Shown here in pieces: positions 9,315-17,534 of a stretch of 64,000 bases of DNA. The DNA lies in NCBI RefSeq assembly GCF_001766835.1, contig NZ_LKEU01000027.1, positions 124,001 to 188,000 on the forward strand, written 5' to 3'. The stretch comes from Acetobacterium wieringae (GTDB taxonomy: Bacteria > Bacillota > Clostridia > Eubacteriales > Eubacteriaceae). Under the pieces are notes generated by a model. It saw nothing but the letters and a program-made list of their open reading frames with translations, searched no databases and was not told the origin of the DNA. Made by a program: the position numbers and the translations under genes. Position 1 is the stretch's first letter; every line of letters begins with the position of its first letter.

Positions 9315-9375
9315 GAAGGGGATTTTCCCCTTCAAATTACTGACTCAAAACGATCATTCGGATAAAGTCAGTAAT
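9315..9375 (+). promoter_or_regulatory. Tandem stem-loops after precursor 1
   Basis: GAAGGGGA (9315-9322) pairs with TCCCCTTC (9326-9333), with no T-run after it. A second inverted repeat, ATTACTGAC (9336-9344) with GTCAGTAAT (9367-9375), follows at once. The same pair, slightly degraded, recurs after precursor 2. It could be a partial terminator or RNA-stabilising element that lets precursor mRNA exceed enzyme mRNA. Function is inferred. Confidence 0.6.
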
Positions 9376-9534
9376 TTAAAGGGGAGAAAGACAAGAACCG
9401 ATAAATAAGAAGTGACTCAATCTCACGCCGATTACGAGTAAAATTTTTTATTCATTGTGACTGTTCACCTATTTTTGAAAATTAACTGACTCATTTCATG
9501 ATTCAGTTGAAATCGTGAAGAAAGGAGGAAGAAC

Positions 9535-9807
9535 ATGAGTATCGATGGTGCAAGAGCATTGGCTGCAAAAGTATTGACGGATGAGGCCCTGGCAAAACAA
9601 ATCAATGAAGCCAAAACAGGCGCAGAGTTTGATGTGATTGTTGCAAAATTGGGTTATACATGCTCGGCTGCTGAATTTAAAGCGGCTTTTAAAGAAGCAA
9701 AAGACAAACAGCCAATCAGTGATGATCAATTGGATCAGGCTGCCGGTGGCCTAAGTATTGTTGGTGTGGATTATGCATTTGTCGCAACGGAAACGGCTAT
9801 GAGTTAG
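9535..9807 (+). CDS. Nif11-like leader RiPP precursor peptide 2
   Basis: A 90-residue paralogue of the peptide at 9030, with the same leader design, AAGG site, and an 18-residue core LSIVGVDYAFVATETAMS. The first ten core residues are identical to core 1; the only core differences are at positions 11 (T/V), 14 (Q/E), 17 (R/M) and 18 (A/S). This suggests the modified or active part is LSIVGVDYAF plus the shared A-T-T-A positions. AAAGGAGG precedes ATG 9535. The 232-base gap to precursor 1 contains degenerate copies of the sequence that precedes the next radical-SAM gene, consistent with tandem duplication. Confidence 0.9.
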   Translation: MSIDGARALAAKVLTDEALAKQINEAKTGAEFDVIVAKLGYTCSAAEFKAAFKEAKDKQPISDDQLDQAAGGLSIVGVDYAFVATETAMS

Positions 9808-9814
9808 AAAAACT

Positions 9815-9862
9815 GAAGGGGATATTTCCCCTTCAAAGTACTGATTGGAATAACAGTCAGTA
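9815..9862 (+). promoter_or_regulatory. Tandem stem-loops after precursor 2
   Basis: GAAGGGGA with TTCCCCTTC (9815-9834), then TACTGA (9839-9844) with TCAGTA (9857-9862). Same order and spacing type as after precursor 1, immediately before the ribosome site of the next gene. Confidence 0.55.
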
Positions 9863-9878
9863 GTTTAAAGGGGGAACG

Positions 9879-11636
9879 GTGCAGATGGAACTATTATTAA
9901 TTAAATCACACCGCTATGTCAGCGGTTATATTCCTGGTAGTAATTTGGGAATGAATATATTGACCCAATTATTAAGACAAAAGGGCTATCAGGCCGAGAT
10001 GTTTCAGGGGTATGCCAAAGAAGCCCTGGATTATGTGGTCGCATTGATGGAAACAGCGGAAAAACCCAAAATTATCGGCTTCTACTGTGATTTTAACAAT
10101 ATTCACTGGATCAAAACCTTTGCCCAGGAAGTTAAAAAGCGCTATCCCGAGGTGATTCTGTTGGCTGGGGGTCCGCAGACAGCCGGGATGGACGCTGAAT
10201 TTTTAAGGGATACCGCCATCGCAGCAGCCTGTATCGGTGAAGGGGAAGAGACGATCCTGGAGCTGATGGATTATTTTATAGGCAGGAAGGGTTCGCTCGA
10301 AGCGATTCAGGGAATTGTGTTCCTTGATGAAACGGGCGCCCTGGTGGAAAATGAGCCGCGAAAGCCGCCGGAAGAACTTGATGCAATTCCCTGGCCCGAC
10401 ATCACCCTGACCAATGATTACAAGCATTTCGGCCTACTGCCGATTTTAACCGGTCGGGGCTGTCCGTTTGGTTGTACCTTCTGCTATGAAGGGGCCAATG
10501 CCAAACGGGTTCGCCGTCACTCTGTGCCATCCTTGATGGATGAAATCAGAGCCAACTTCAAACGCAACCCGGCCATTAATTATATTAACTTTCTCGATGA
10601 TACCTTTACTCTTGATCATAAGCGGGTCGATCAGATTTGTGACGAAATAAGTGAAATCCGCACAGACTACGATTTTGTCTGGTTTGCCAGCGCTCACATT
10701 TCGACCATTGATAAGCATCGCGAGATGGCTAAGCATCTGGCTGATGCCGGTCTTGTCAAAATCTTTTTTGGGCTGGAATCCGGCAGTGACCAGGTGTTAA
10801 AAAGCTATAATAAAAAAATCACCCGGAAGATGGCGGTGGATGTTATCAATCACTGTGTTGAATCGGGGATTCACGGGATCTCCGGCAATATTATTCTGGG
10901 CGGCCCCCATGAAACCCGGGAAACCATCGCCGAATCGGAGTCATTGATTATGGAACTGCTCTATAATGCCCCGGGTCAGTTTGAAACCGCTTATTTTTCG
11001 TTTCTGCCCTACCCCAAAACCCCAATTACCCTTCATCCGGAGAAATTCGGGATGGCCATTTATGAGAATTTGATTGACTGCTGTAATGAGGATATTCCCC
11101 TGTCCCGCACCGAAACACTGGATTTTACCGATCTGACAACGATTCGCCTGCAGGCGAATAAGCGGTTACAGAATGAAATGCGTAAAATTTACTTTGACGG
11201 AAAAATTCCCGAAGCGGTAATTCTCGATTCGTATCGTCTCGGTCGACAATATGGCGTTTTTACCCGCTGGAATGATTATGTCTATAAAAATATTCCGATT
11301 GACGATGCCTACTGGAAAATGCGGGCCTCGGAGGAGTACCTTCTTCATGCTCAATTGGGAAAAAACGATGAAGAGGCCATCGTTCACCGTACCTTTGAAT
11401 TATGGCTTTATACCGATGTCAGCGGCGAAAAGCCGCAGATATTTAATCAGGTGCTGGATGAAATCGACTATACCCTGCTAAAACTTTGCAATGGCAAACT
11501 GTCAAAAAAGGAAGTGCTGCGGCAGGGCAGAATGAAGCTCGATCCCCTGGGCAAAAATCCTGATTTTTACAATCAGGCCCAGCAAGCCCTGAATAAAATG
11601 GAGGGTTATAAGTGGATTTTATACCGGAAACCATAA
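9879..11636 (+). CDS. B12-binding-domain radical SAM protein (RiPP maturation)
   Basis: A 585-residue module: Rossmann B12-type domain (YCDFNNI, GGPQT), radical-SAM motif Cys195-Cys199-Cys202 (GCPFGCTFC) followed by YEGANAKRVRRHS, and a C-terminal PqqD-like region (about 525-585, IDYTLLKLCNGKLSK). The tail is more diverged than in the two upstream proteins. Start is uncertain: GTG 9879 is four bases after GGGGG and ATG 9885 is ten bases after it. It ends inside the next gene (25-base overlap), so these two enzymes are translationally coupled and probably made in equal amounts. Confidence 0.84.
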   Translation: MQMELLLIKSHRYVSGYIPGSNLGMNILTQLLRQKGYQAEMFQGYAKEALDYVVALMETAEKPKIIGFYCDFNNIHWIKTFAQEVKKRYPEVILLAGGPQTAGMDAEFLRDTAIAAACIGEGEETILELMDYFIGRKGSLEAIQGIVFLDETGALVENEPRKPPEELDAIPWPDITLTNDYKHFGLLPILTGRGCPFGCTFCYEGANAKRVRRHSVPSLMDEIRANFKRNPAINYINFLDDTFTLDHKRVDQICDEISEIRTDYDFVWFASAHISTIDKHREMAKHLADAGLVKIFFGLESGSDQVLKSYNKKITRKMAVDVINHCVESGIHGISGNIILGGPHETRETIAESESLIMELLYNAPGQFETAYFSFLPYPKTPITLHPEKFGMAIYENLIDCCNEDIPLSRTETLDFTDLTTIRLQANKRLQNEMRKIYFDGKIPEAVILDSYRLGRQYGVFTRWNDYVYKNIPIDDAYWKMRASEEYLLHAQLGKNDEEAIVHRTFELWLYTDVSGEKPQIFNQVLDEIDYTLLKLCNGKLSKKEVLRQGRMKLDPLGKNPDFYNQAQQALNKMEGYKWILYRKP

Positions 11637-13315
11637 GCAGTAAACCCGAAGTTTTACTCATTTATACCCAACGGATGATCCGGGGACGAACCTTTGAAAT
11701 GATTGAAAATCTGGGGATTTTAACCCTGGCGGCCCAGCTCAATGCCAATGGTTTTAAGGCCAAAGCCTACACCGGCATTACAACCGATGTGGTAAAAACC
11801 ATCAAAAATCTGAAAGACCGCCTCTTTGCGGTCTGTTTCTACTGTGATTTTGATAATCGTTCGGCAGTGGCGGCGATTTGTAGTGATTTAAAAAAGCATG
11901 AGCACTTTTATGTGGTGGTGGGTGGTCCCCAAACCCTGCATATGACGAAAAAAGATCTAAAAACATATCAGGCCGATGCGATTATTAAGGGCGATGGTGA
12001 AGAAACCCTCTTAGCCTGGCTAAGTGCCAGGGTTCGGGGTGAAGATGTGCTTATCTCGGGCGAACTTCGGTCAGATGAGAATGCCGATTACGTCTATCTG
12101 GAGGATTTCGCCAAATATGAATGGCCCCGCAACGAAGATGTCCTTGAGTTTCAGGAGCGGCCGCTGTTGTCAGTAATTACGGCAAGAGGTTGTCCCTATC
12201 GCTGTGCCTTCTGTTTTGAGGGCGGAAATTCCAAAAACCTGCGGCTGCGTCGGGCCGAAGATGTCCTGGCTGAAATTGAAGAACGACTAAAAAGAAGCAC
12301 CCGCCCCCGCTACCTGTTTTTTTGTGACGATACCTTTACTACCCATCCGGTCAGACTGAAGCAGATCTTAGCTGGCTTGAAAGCGCTTAGGGAAAAATAT
12401 GATTTTGTCTGGTTTTGTGAAGGCCATCCCGGATTCCTGGTCAAACACCCCGAGCTGATCCGGGAAATGATTGACAGCGGCATGGTGCGGATGCAGATCG
12501 GGATGGAATCTGGAGTGGCTGATGTGCTGAGAGCCTATGGTAAACAGGCCAGCCCCGCTGATATCAAAAAAGTGGTCGAGCTTTGCTACGCCGAGGGCTT
12601 ACCCCAGCTAACCGGCAACTATATTATTGGTGGGGCCTTTGAAAGCCCTGCTACTCTGGCTGAGACCACAAAGACAGTGCTGGCGCTGCTGGAGCTGGCA
12701 CCGGGGATGCTCGACATCTCAACTACCTTTATTATGCCCCTGCCCGGTACCGAGATTTATCAGCACCCCGAAAAATTTGGAATCACGCTGGAAGATCGCG
12801 AATGTCTGACCAACCTCGAGGATTTTCCGGTCAACCATACCGAGGCCCTGTCATTACCGGAAATCTGCATGGCGCGTTCCCGATTGATTACGGCGGTTTC
12901 TAATAAAATGAAACAGCAGTTTAAAGAGGGTTTGATTCCTAAAACACGGATTTACACGGACTTTAAGCTGGCCTTTAACTATGGCATTGCCGCGGGCTAC
13001 CTTAAATTTATCTATGCCAAAGACCCGATTATGGTGGCCTATTATCAAAAACTGATCGAGTATCAGGGGTTGTTAAAAGAATGGCATGAACTGAGTGAGT
13101 GGGAGAAAAATAACGCAGTGATCCAGATGATTCCGGATTTTTCGCTGCTGGATATCAATGGTTTCAGTCCGGTCGAACTTGACATTCTGGCTGGCGCTGG
13201 CCGCTTTACCATCGCAGAAACGGCAGCCAGGCTAAACTGTACCCCGGCGGATCTGAACATACCGCTAAAAAGCCTTAGTGACCGCTATCTGATTTTATTT
13301 TCAGCGTTTATTTAG
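11612..13315 (+). CDS. B12-binding-domain radical SAM protein (RiPP maturation)
   Basis: A 567-residue module. The Rossmann domain carries YCDFDNR and GGPQT; the radical-SAM motif is Cys194-Cys198-Cys201 (GCPYRCAFC), followed by FEGGNSKNLRLRR; the C-terminus (about 510-567, FSPVELDILAGAGRFTI) is a shorter winged-helix-like tail. GTG 11612 has GGAGG seven bases upstream, inside the end of the preceding gene. With the three upstream genes this makes five modules in all. Whether they act in sequence on one core, or as pairs, cannot be read from sequence. Confidence 0.84.
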   Translation: MDFIPETISSKPEVLLIYTQRMIRGRTFEMIENLGILTLAAQLNANGFKAKAYTGITTDVVKTIKNLKDRLFAVCFYCDFDNRSAVAAICSDLKKHEHFYVVVGGPQTLHMTKKDLKTYQADAIIKGDGEETLLAWLSARVRGEDVLISGELRSDENADYVYLEDFAKYEWPRNEDVLEFQERPLLSVITARGCPYRCAFCFEGGNSKNLRLRRAEDVLAEIEERLKRSTRPRYLFFCDDTFTTHPVRLKQILAGLKALREKYDFVWFCEGHPGFLVKHPELIREMIDSGMVRMQIGMESGVADVLRAYGKQASPADIKKVVELCYAEGLPQLTGNYIIGGAFESPATLAETTKTVLALLELAPGMLDISTTFIMPLPGTEIYQHPEKFGITLEDRECLTNLEDFPVNHTEALSLPEICMARSRLITAVSNKMKQQFKEGLIPKTRIYTDFKLAFNYGIAAGYLKFIYAKDPIMVAYYQKLIEYQGLLKEWHELSEWEKNNAVIQMIPDFSLLDINGFSPVELDILAGAGRFTIAETAARLNCTPADLNIPLKSLSDRYLILFSAFI

Positions 13316-13347
13316 ACTAAGAATTATCCCAACGTAAGGAGAAGGTT

Positions 13348-14499
13348 ATGAAAAAACACCTGATGGTATTATCGATACTAGCTATAATAGTCAGCGGTGG
13401 ATTGCTTTGCTTTGGCTGTGCAACAGAAACCACCAAAACCAGTACACTGTCAGTGGATGTGGTTTATCCATTCTCGGAAGATTATAGCCAATCCTTCAAA
13501 AATGGCATTGAACTGGCCGCCCGGGAGATCAACGATCAGGGCGGAATTCTTAATCAGGCCATCGAAGTAAACTACAATGATGATGGGAACAACACCAATA
13601 CAGCAGTAGAGGTAGCCACCCGAATCGCCGAAAATCCGGGTTTTCCAATTGTCATCGGCCATCGCAGTACCGACGATGTGCTAAAGGTGGGCAGCATTTA
13701 TCACCAGAACAACAAGCTGCTTTTTGCCCCGATTATTGCCAGCTCGAAACTGAATCTGGCTCAAAATCCGGGGGCTTATCTTTGTGCGCCGTCCGACGAT
13801 GCCATGGCCAGTGAGCTGGTTGGCAGTATGGCTGCCCAGGGAATCAGCCGGATTGCGGTCGTTCATAGCGCTGGCAATACCTATGGCAAAGACTTTATTC
13901 AAAAGGTAGAAGAACATGCCAATGCGATGGGAATCGAAATTGTCGATGCGGTTTCGTATCTGCCAAATCTCGATTATTTCCGCTATTATGTTAAAAAATG
14001 GGACAGTATGGGGGCTCAGGCGATTGTTAGTGCCTGTGTCGGCAATGACATCACAGCGCTTTATGAGTACCTGGAGAAAACCGGCAATACCCGGCCAGTC
14101 TTTGCCAGTTATGACATTGAGGTTCAAGCGTATACCATTCCCCAAAGTATGAAAAACCTGATCCAGGTAACCAGTTACTTTAACAATACCGCCACCGCTG
14201 GTGCTGAGGCCGCATTTATTCAGGACTATCAGCAGGCTTATGGTTTGACACCGGATTTGCCGGCTGCCCAGGCCTACATGACCATGCATCTGGCAGCAGA
14301 TGCGGCCAACCAGGCCCAAAGTCTGGAAACGGAGGCGATAAAAAAAGTGTTGGCCGAAAACAGTTTTGAGACCGTCTATGGTAGCTTAAGCTTTGATAAA
14401 CGGTTAATCAGTGGGATACCGGTATTTCAGAAGATCTATTTAAACGATCAATTGGTGCCCCGTAATAATAACACAGGGGGAGGTAACGGTGGTGAATAA
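13348..14499 (+). CDS. LivJ-like ABC substrate-binding lipoprotein in the RiPP locus
   Basis: A 383-residue lipoprotein: signal peptide with lipobox (LLCFGC, Cys about residue 28), then a type I periplasmic-binding-protein fold of the branched-chain amino acid/amide receptor family (FSEDYSQSFKNGIELAAREINDQGG near the start, VVHSAGNTYGKDF in the middle). It has no cognate permease beside it. It overlaps the next gene by 11 bases and so belongs to the export operon. Such receptors are unusual beside peptide exporters; it could sense or hold the peptide, give immunity, or read an amino-acid signal. These roles are guesses. Confidence 0.82.
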   Translation: MKKHLMVLSILAIIVSGGLLCFGCATETTKTSTLSVDVVYPFSEDYSQSFKNGIELAAREINDQGGILNQAIEVNYNDDGNNTNTAVEVATRIAENPGFPIVIGHRSTDDVLKVGSIYHQNNKLLFAPIIASSKLNLAQNPGAYLCAPSDDAMASELVGSMAAQGISRIAVVHSAGNTYGKDFIQKVEEHANAMGIEIVDAVSYLPNLDYFRYYVKKWDSMGAQAIVSACVGNDITALYEYLEKTGNTRPVFASYDIEVQAYTIPQSMKNLIQVTSYFNNTATAGAEAAFIQDYQQAYGLTPDLPAAQAYMTMHLAADAANQAQSLETEAIKKVLAENSFETVYGSLSFDKRLISGIPVFQKIYLNDQLVPRNNNTGGGNGGE

Positions 14500-15316
14500 A
14501 TCAATCTTTCGGAATAAAGCGGATAAAGGCACTCCCAAAAGTGAACATGCAGCTCTGATGACGGTCATCGGTCCGGGAAATCTGCTGATTTTATTGGGTA
14601 TTATTATTTTTCTGGTGGGTGTGATGATCTATGCTGTGACCGTTCCCATTAATATTACCACCACCACCGATGCGGTGGTGGCCTATGGTGAGGGAACCGT
14701 GGATGTGGTAGTTGAAAACGAAGGAATCCTCTCGCAACTGGCCGTCTCCAATGGCGATTATGTCACCCGGGGGGATTTGCTGGGGGTATTGACCACCGAA
14801 GCAACGGCAACTTGGGTCAATAATGGCGCTGTCTTGACCGATCAGCAAAAAAGTCTGGTGAAACGGCAAACAATGATTGTAGCCATGGAAAGCGGTGTGA
14901 TCTCCAACCTGAATTTTCAGGATGGGGCATATATTCCCAAAAATTCGACCCTGGGCAAAATTGTCAAGCGGGAAAATGAAGACACCACAGTGGTGGTTCA
15001 GGCCTATTCCAGTTATGAAGGAGCGGTTAACGTCAAGCAGGGGGATAAGGTTTTTGTTGATCTGGAATCGGTCAACAGTGATCAGTATGGGTATTTAAGA
15101 GGGATTGTCCGCAGCGTTACGCTCAGTGGTTTGTCCCAGGATGAAGAGAGCCCCATCGAAATGCTGATTATTATTGATCCCAAGGTTGATGATCAGGGGA
15201 ATTATATCTGGACCAAAGAAAACAATGGCTTTAACGGTGAAATTACCGCCGGAACCTCCGGTACAGCGACGATTTTCACCGATCAGCTTTATCTCATTGA
15301 TCTGATTATTTCCTAG
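14489..15316 (+). CDS. HlyD/NHLM-type secretion (membrane fusion) protein
   Basis: A 275-residue protein with one N-terminal membrane segment (about 30-52, LLILLGIIIFLVGVMIYAV), then a biotinyl-lipoyl-like half-domain (VVVENEGILSQLAVSNGDYVTRGDLLGVL-type region, about 75-105), a second half (ESGVISNLNFQDGAYIPKNSTLG) and a beta-rich C-terminus. The long coiled coil of classical HlyD is missing, which fits export in a single-membrane cell. It sits directly before two ABC exporters, the usual order of NHLM bacteriocin transport loci. GTG 14489 follows GGAGG. I recognise the family by layout and hydrophobicity, less by strict motif. Confidence 0.75.
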   Translation: MVNKSIFRNKADKGTPKSEHAALMTVIGPGNLLILLGIIIFLVGVMIYAVTVPINITTTTDAVVAYGEGTVDVVVENEGILSQLAVSNGDYVTRGDLLGVLTTEATATWVNNGAVLTDQQKSLVKRQTMIVAMESGVISNLNFQDGAYIPKNSTLGKIVKRENEDTTVVVQAYSSYEGAVNVKQGDKVFVDLESVNSDQYGYLRGIVRSVTLSGLSQDEESPIEMLIIIDPKVDDQGNYIWTKENNGFNGEITAGTSGTATIFTDQLYLIDLIIS

Positions 15317-15331
15317 AAAGGCGGCTTACGG

Positions 15332-17533
15332 ATGACGAAATCAGAAACTGAAAAAAGTCGGGATGAGCATGGAAAACTACCTAAAATAGCCAAGGTTCCG
15401 GTGGTATTGCAAATGGAAGCGGTGGAATGTGGGGTCGCTTCACTATCGATGATTTTGGCTTATTATGGACGCTACGAAACCCTGGAAACGCTGCGGATCG
15501 ATTGTGGCGTATCCCGGGATGGTGTCAAGGCCGGGAACATTGCCAGAACGGCCCGGCTTTATGGTCTGGAGTCCCAGGGCTTTGTCTGCACCGTTGATAA
15601 GTTAAAAGAAATGGAAATGCCTGTGATCATTCACTGGGATTTTAGTCACTTTGTAGTGCTGGAAGGGTTTAAGAACGACAAGGTTTATCTGTGCGACCCG
15701 GCTTCGGGACAACGGGTGATCACCAACGAGGAACTGGGGCAGATGTTTACCGGAGTCGTCATTGAATCCCGCCCGGGACCGGAGTTCACGCCAGCTGGAG
15801 AAAAACCCAATGTTTGGAAGGCCCTCTATAAACGGCTTTCCCAAACCGGCGTGTCGCCGCTTTTCTATGCCCTGGTGCTGGGGGTGCTGCTGGTGATTCC
15901 CGGTCTGATCATCGCCAATTATGCTAAAATTTTTGTCGATTATTTCCTGAACAACACCGAAAAATTTGATATTCTGATCTTTATTTTTATCCTCTTAAAC
16001 ACGGTGGTGCTCCAGGCGATCCTCAACTGGCTGAAGGAAAATGCGCTGGTGCGGATGGAGAACTATATTGCCATCGACAGTGCCGGGGCTTATCTGCGGC
16101 ACGTGCTGCGGTTGCCGGTGGAGTTTTTTAATCAGCGCCAATCCGGGGACATCAACAGCCGGATGCAAAGCATCAATACGGTTGCCACCGCCTTATCTTC
16201 CAATCTGGCCCGGATTCTGGTCAATCTGGTCACGGCCTTTTTATACCTGATTCTGCTGTTTCAATATAATGTCATCTTGACTCTGATCGGGATTGTCATC
16301 ACTGCAATCAATATTTTTCTGCTACAGTACACCGCCAAGAAAAATGCTGATAACAACCGGGTGCTGCTGCAGTATCAGGGAAAATCAATTGGCTGGATCA
16401 TGGTCAATCTAAAATCCATCGAAACCATTAAATCGATTGGCGAAGAAGACAATTTTTTTACCCGAATCGCCGGACTCAGTGCCGAAACCCTGGCGGTGGA
16501 ACAGAAAATGGGCCGGATGGAAGCAATTATTTCGGTGCTGCCGACCCTGATGACCAGTGTTTTAACGGCCTTGATTTTTACCATCGGCAGTGAATATGTC
16601 TTAATGGGGGCCATGACCATCGGTACCTTTGTGGCCTTTAACACCCTGATGACCGGTTTTACCCAGCCAATGAGCGAGCTGGTCAGCACCAGCGCTGCCC
16701 TGCAGGGGATGATCGCCGATATTTCACGCCTCGATGATGTTGAAAAATATCCGGAAGATGTCGCCCTGGAAGCCGAAAAGCTTTCATTGGAGGGGTTTGA
16801 CTGCGATCAATTGGAAGGTGAGATTGAGATCCGGGATCTGACCTTTGGTTATAACCGCTTATCGGCTCCGATTATTCAGGGCCTGAACCTGACACTCCGG
16901 GCGGGCGGCTCGATTGCCTTGGTGGGTTCGTCGGGCAGCGGTAAATCGACCATTGCCAAAATGATAACCACCCTTTATCAGCCCTGGAGCGGCGAAATTC
17001 GCATCGATGGCATGGATATTAAAGCGATTCCAGCTGAGCTGCGGGTCAATACAATGAGCTCGGTTGACCAGGAAATTGTCATGTATTCAGCTTCGGTGCT
17101 GGATAACATTACCATGTGGGATGAGACCATTGCCGTCGAGGATGTCATCCAGGCCACCAAAGATGCTTGTATTTATGAAGATATTCTGGCCCTGCCCAAT
17201 GCCTTTGACCACATCTTAAGTGAGGGTGGAAAAAACCTGAGCGGCGGCCAGCGGCAACGCCTGGAAATCGCCCGGGCACTGTGCAAAAACCCGAAAATTC
17301 TGATCATGGATGAGGCCACCAGTGCCTTGGATACCGCCACCGAAGCTGCGGTTAGTGAAAACATTCGGCGTCGGGGCATCAGCACCATTCTGGTTGCCCA
17401 TCGGTTGTCGACAATTCGGGATTGTGACGAGATTATCGTGTTAAGCGGTGGTGCCGTGGTTGAACGGGGTACCCACAAAGATTTAATGGCTTTAGGCGGC
17501 GAATATGCAAGTCTGATCAGAACTGAGGGATAA
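15332..17533 (+). CDS. NHLM-type bacteriocin ABC exporter with C39 leader peptidase
   Basis: A 733-residue exporter with three parts. Residues 20-150 are a C39 peptidase with catalytic Cys33 (VECGVASL), His106 (SHFVVLEG) and Asp122 (CDPASG). About 170-460 is the six-helix exporter domain. About 500-733 is the ATPase, with Walker A GSSGSGKST, signature LSGGQRQRLEIARA and Walker B ILIMDEATSALD. It should cut the precursors after AAGG and export the matured core using ATP. All catalytic residues look intact. It overlaps nothing but starts 15 bases after the secretion protein and is followed after one base by the second ABC protein. Confidence 0.92.
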   Translation: MTKSETEKSRDEHGKLPKIAKVPVVLQMEAVECGVASLSMILAYYGRYETLETLRIDCGVSRDGVKAGNIARTARLYGLESQGFVCTVDKLKEMEMPVIIHWDFSHFVVLEGFKNDKVYLCDPASGQRVITNEELGQMFTGVVIESRPGPEFTPAGEKPNVWKALYKRLSQTGVSPLFYALVLGVLLVIPGLIIANYAKIFVDYFLNNTEKFDILIFIFILLNTVVLQAILNWLKENALVRMENYIAIDSAGAYLRHVLRLPVEFFNQRQSGDINSRMQSINTVATALSSNLARILVNLVTAFLYLILLFQYNVILTLIGIVITAINIFLLQYTAKKNADNNRVLLQYQGKSIGWIMVNLKSIETIKSIGEEDNFFTRIAGLSAETLAVEQKMGRMEAIISVLPTLMTSVLTALIFTIGSEYVLMGAMTIGTFVAFNTLMTGFTQPMSELVSTSAALQGMIADISRLDDVEKYPEDVALEAEKLSLEGFDCDQLEGEIEIRDLTFGYNRLSAPIIQGLNLTLRAGGSIALVGSSGSGKSTIAKMITTLYQPWSGEIRIDGMDIKAIPAELRVNTMSSVDQEIVMYSASVLDNITMWDETIAVEDVIQATKDACIYEDILALPNAFDHILSEGGKNLSGGQRQRLEIARALCKNPKILIMDEATSALDTATEAAVSENIRRRGISTILVAHRLSTIRDCDEIIVLSGGAVVERGTHKDLMALGGEYASLIRTEG

Positions 17534-17534
17534 G

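Noticed and set aside
9303-9534. A third precursor gene between the two
   Set aside because: Every frame is broken by stops; only hairpins and a ribosome-site-like relic are there.
13681-14319. 212-codon minus-strand ORF under the LivJ-like gene
   Set aside because: Antisense shadow of a clear lipoprotein gene; no ribosome site and no recognisable domain.
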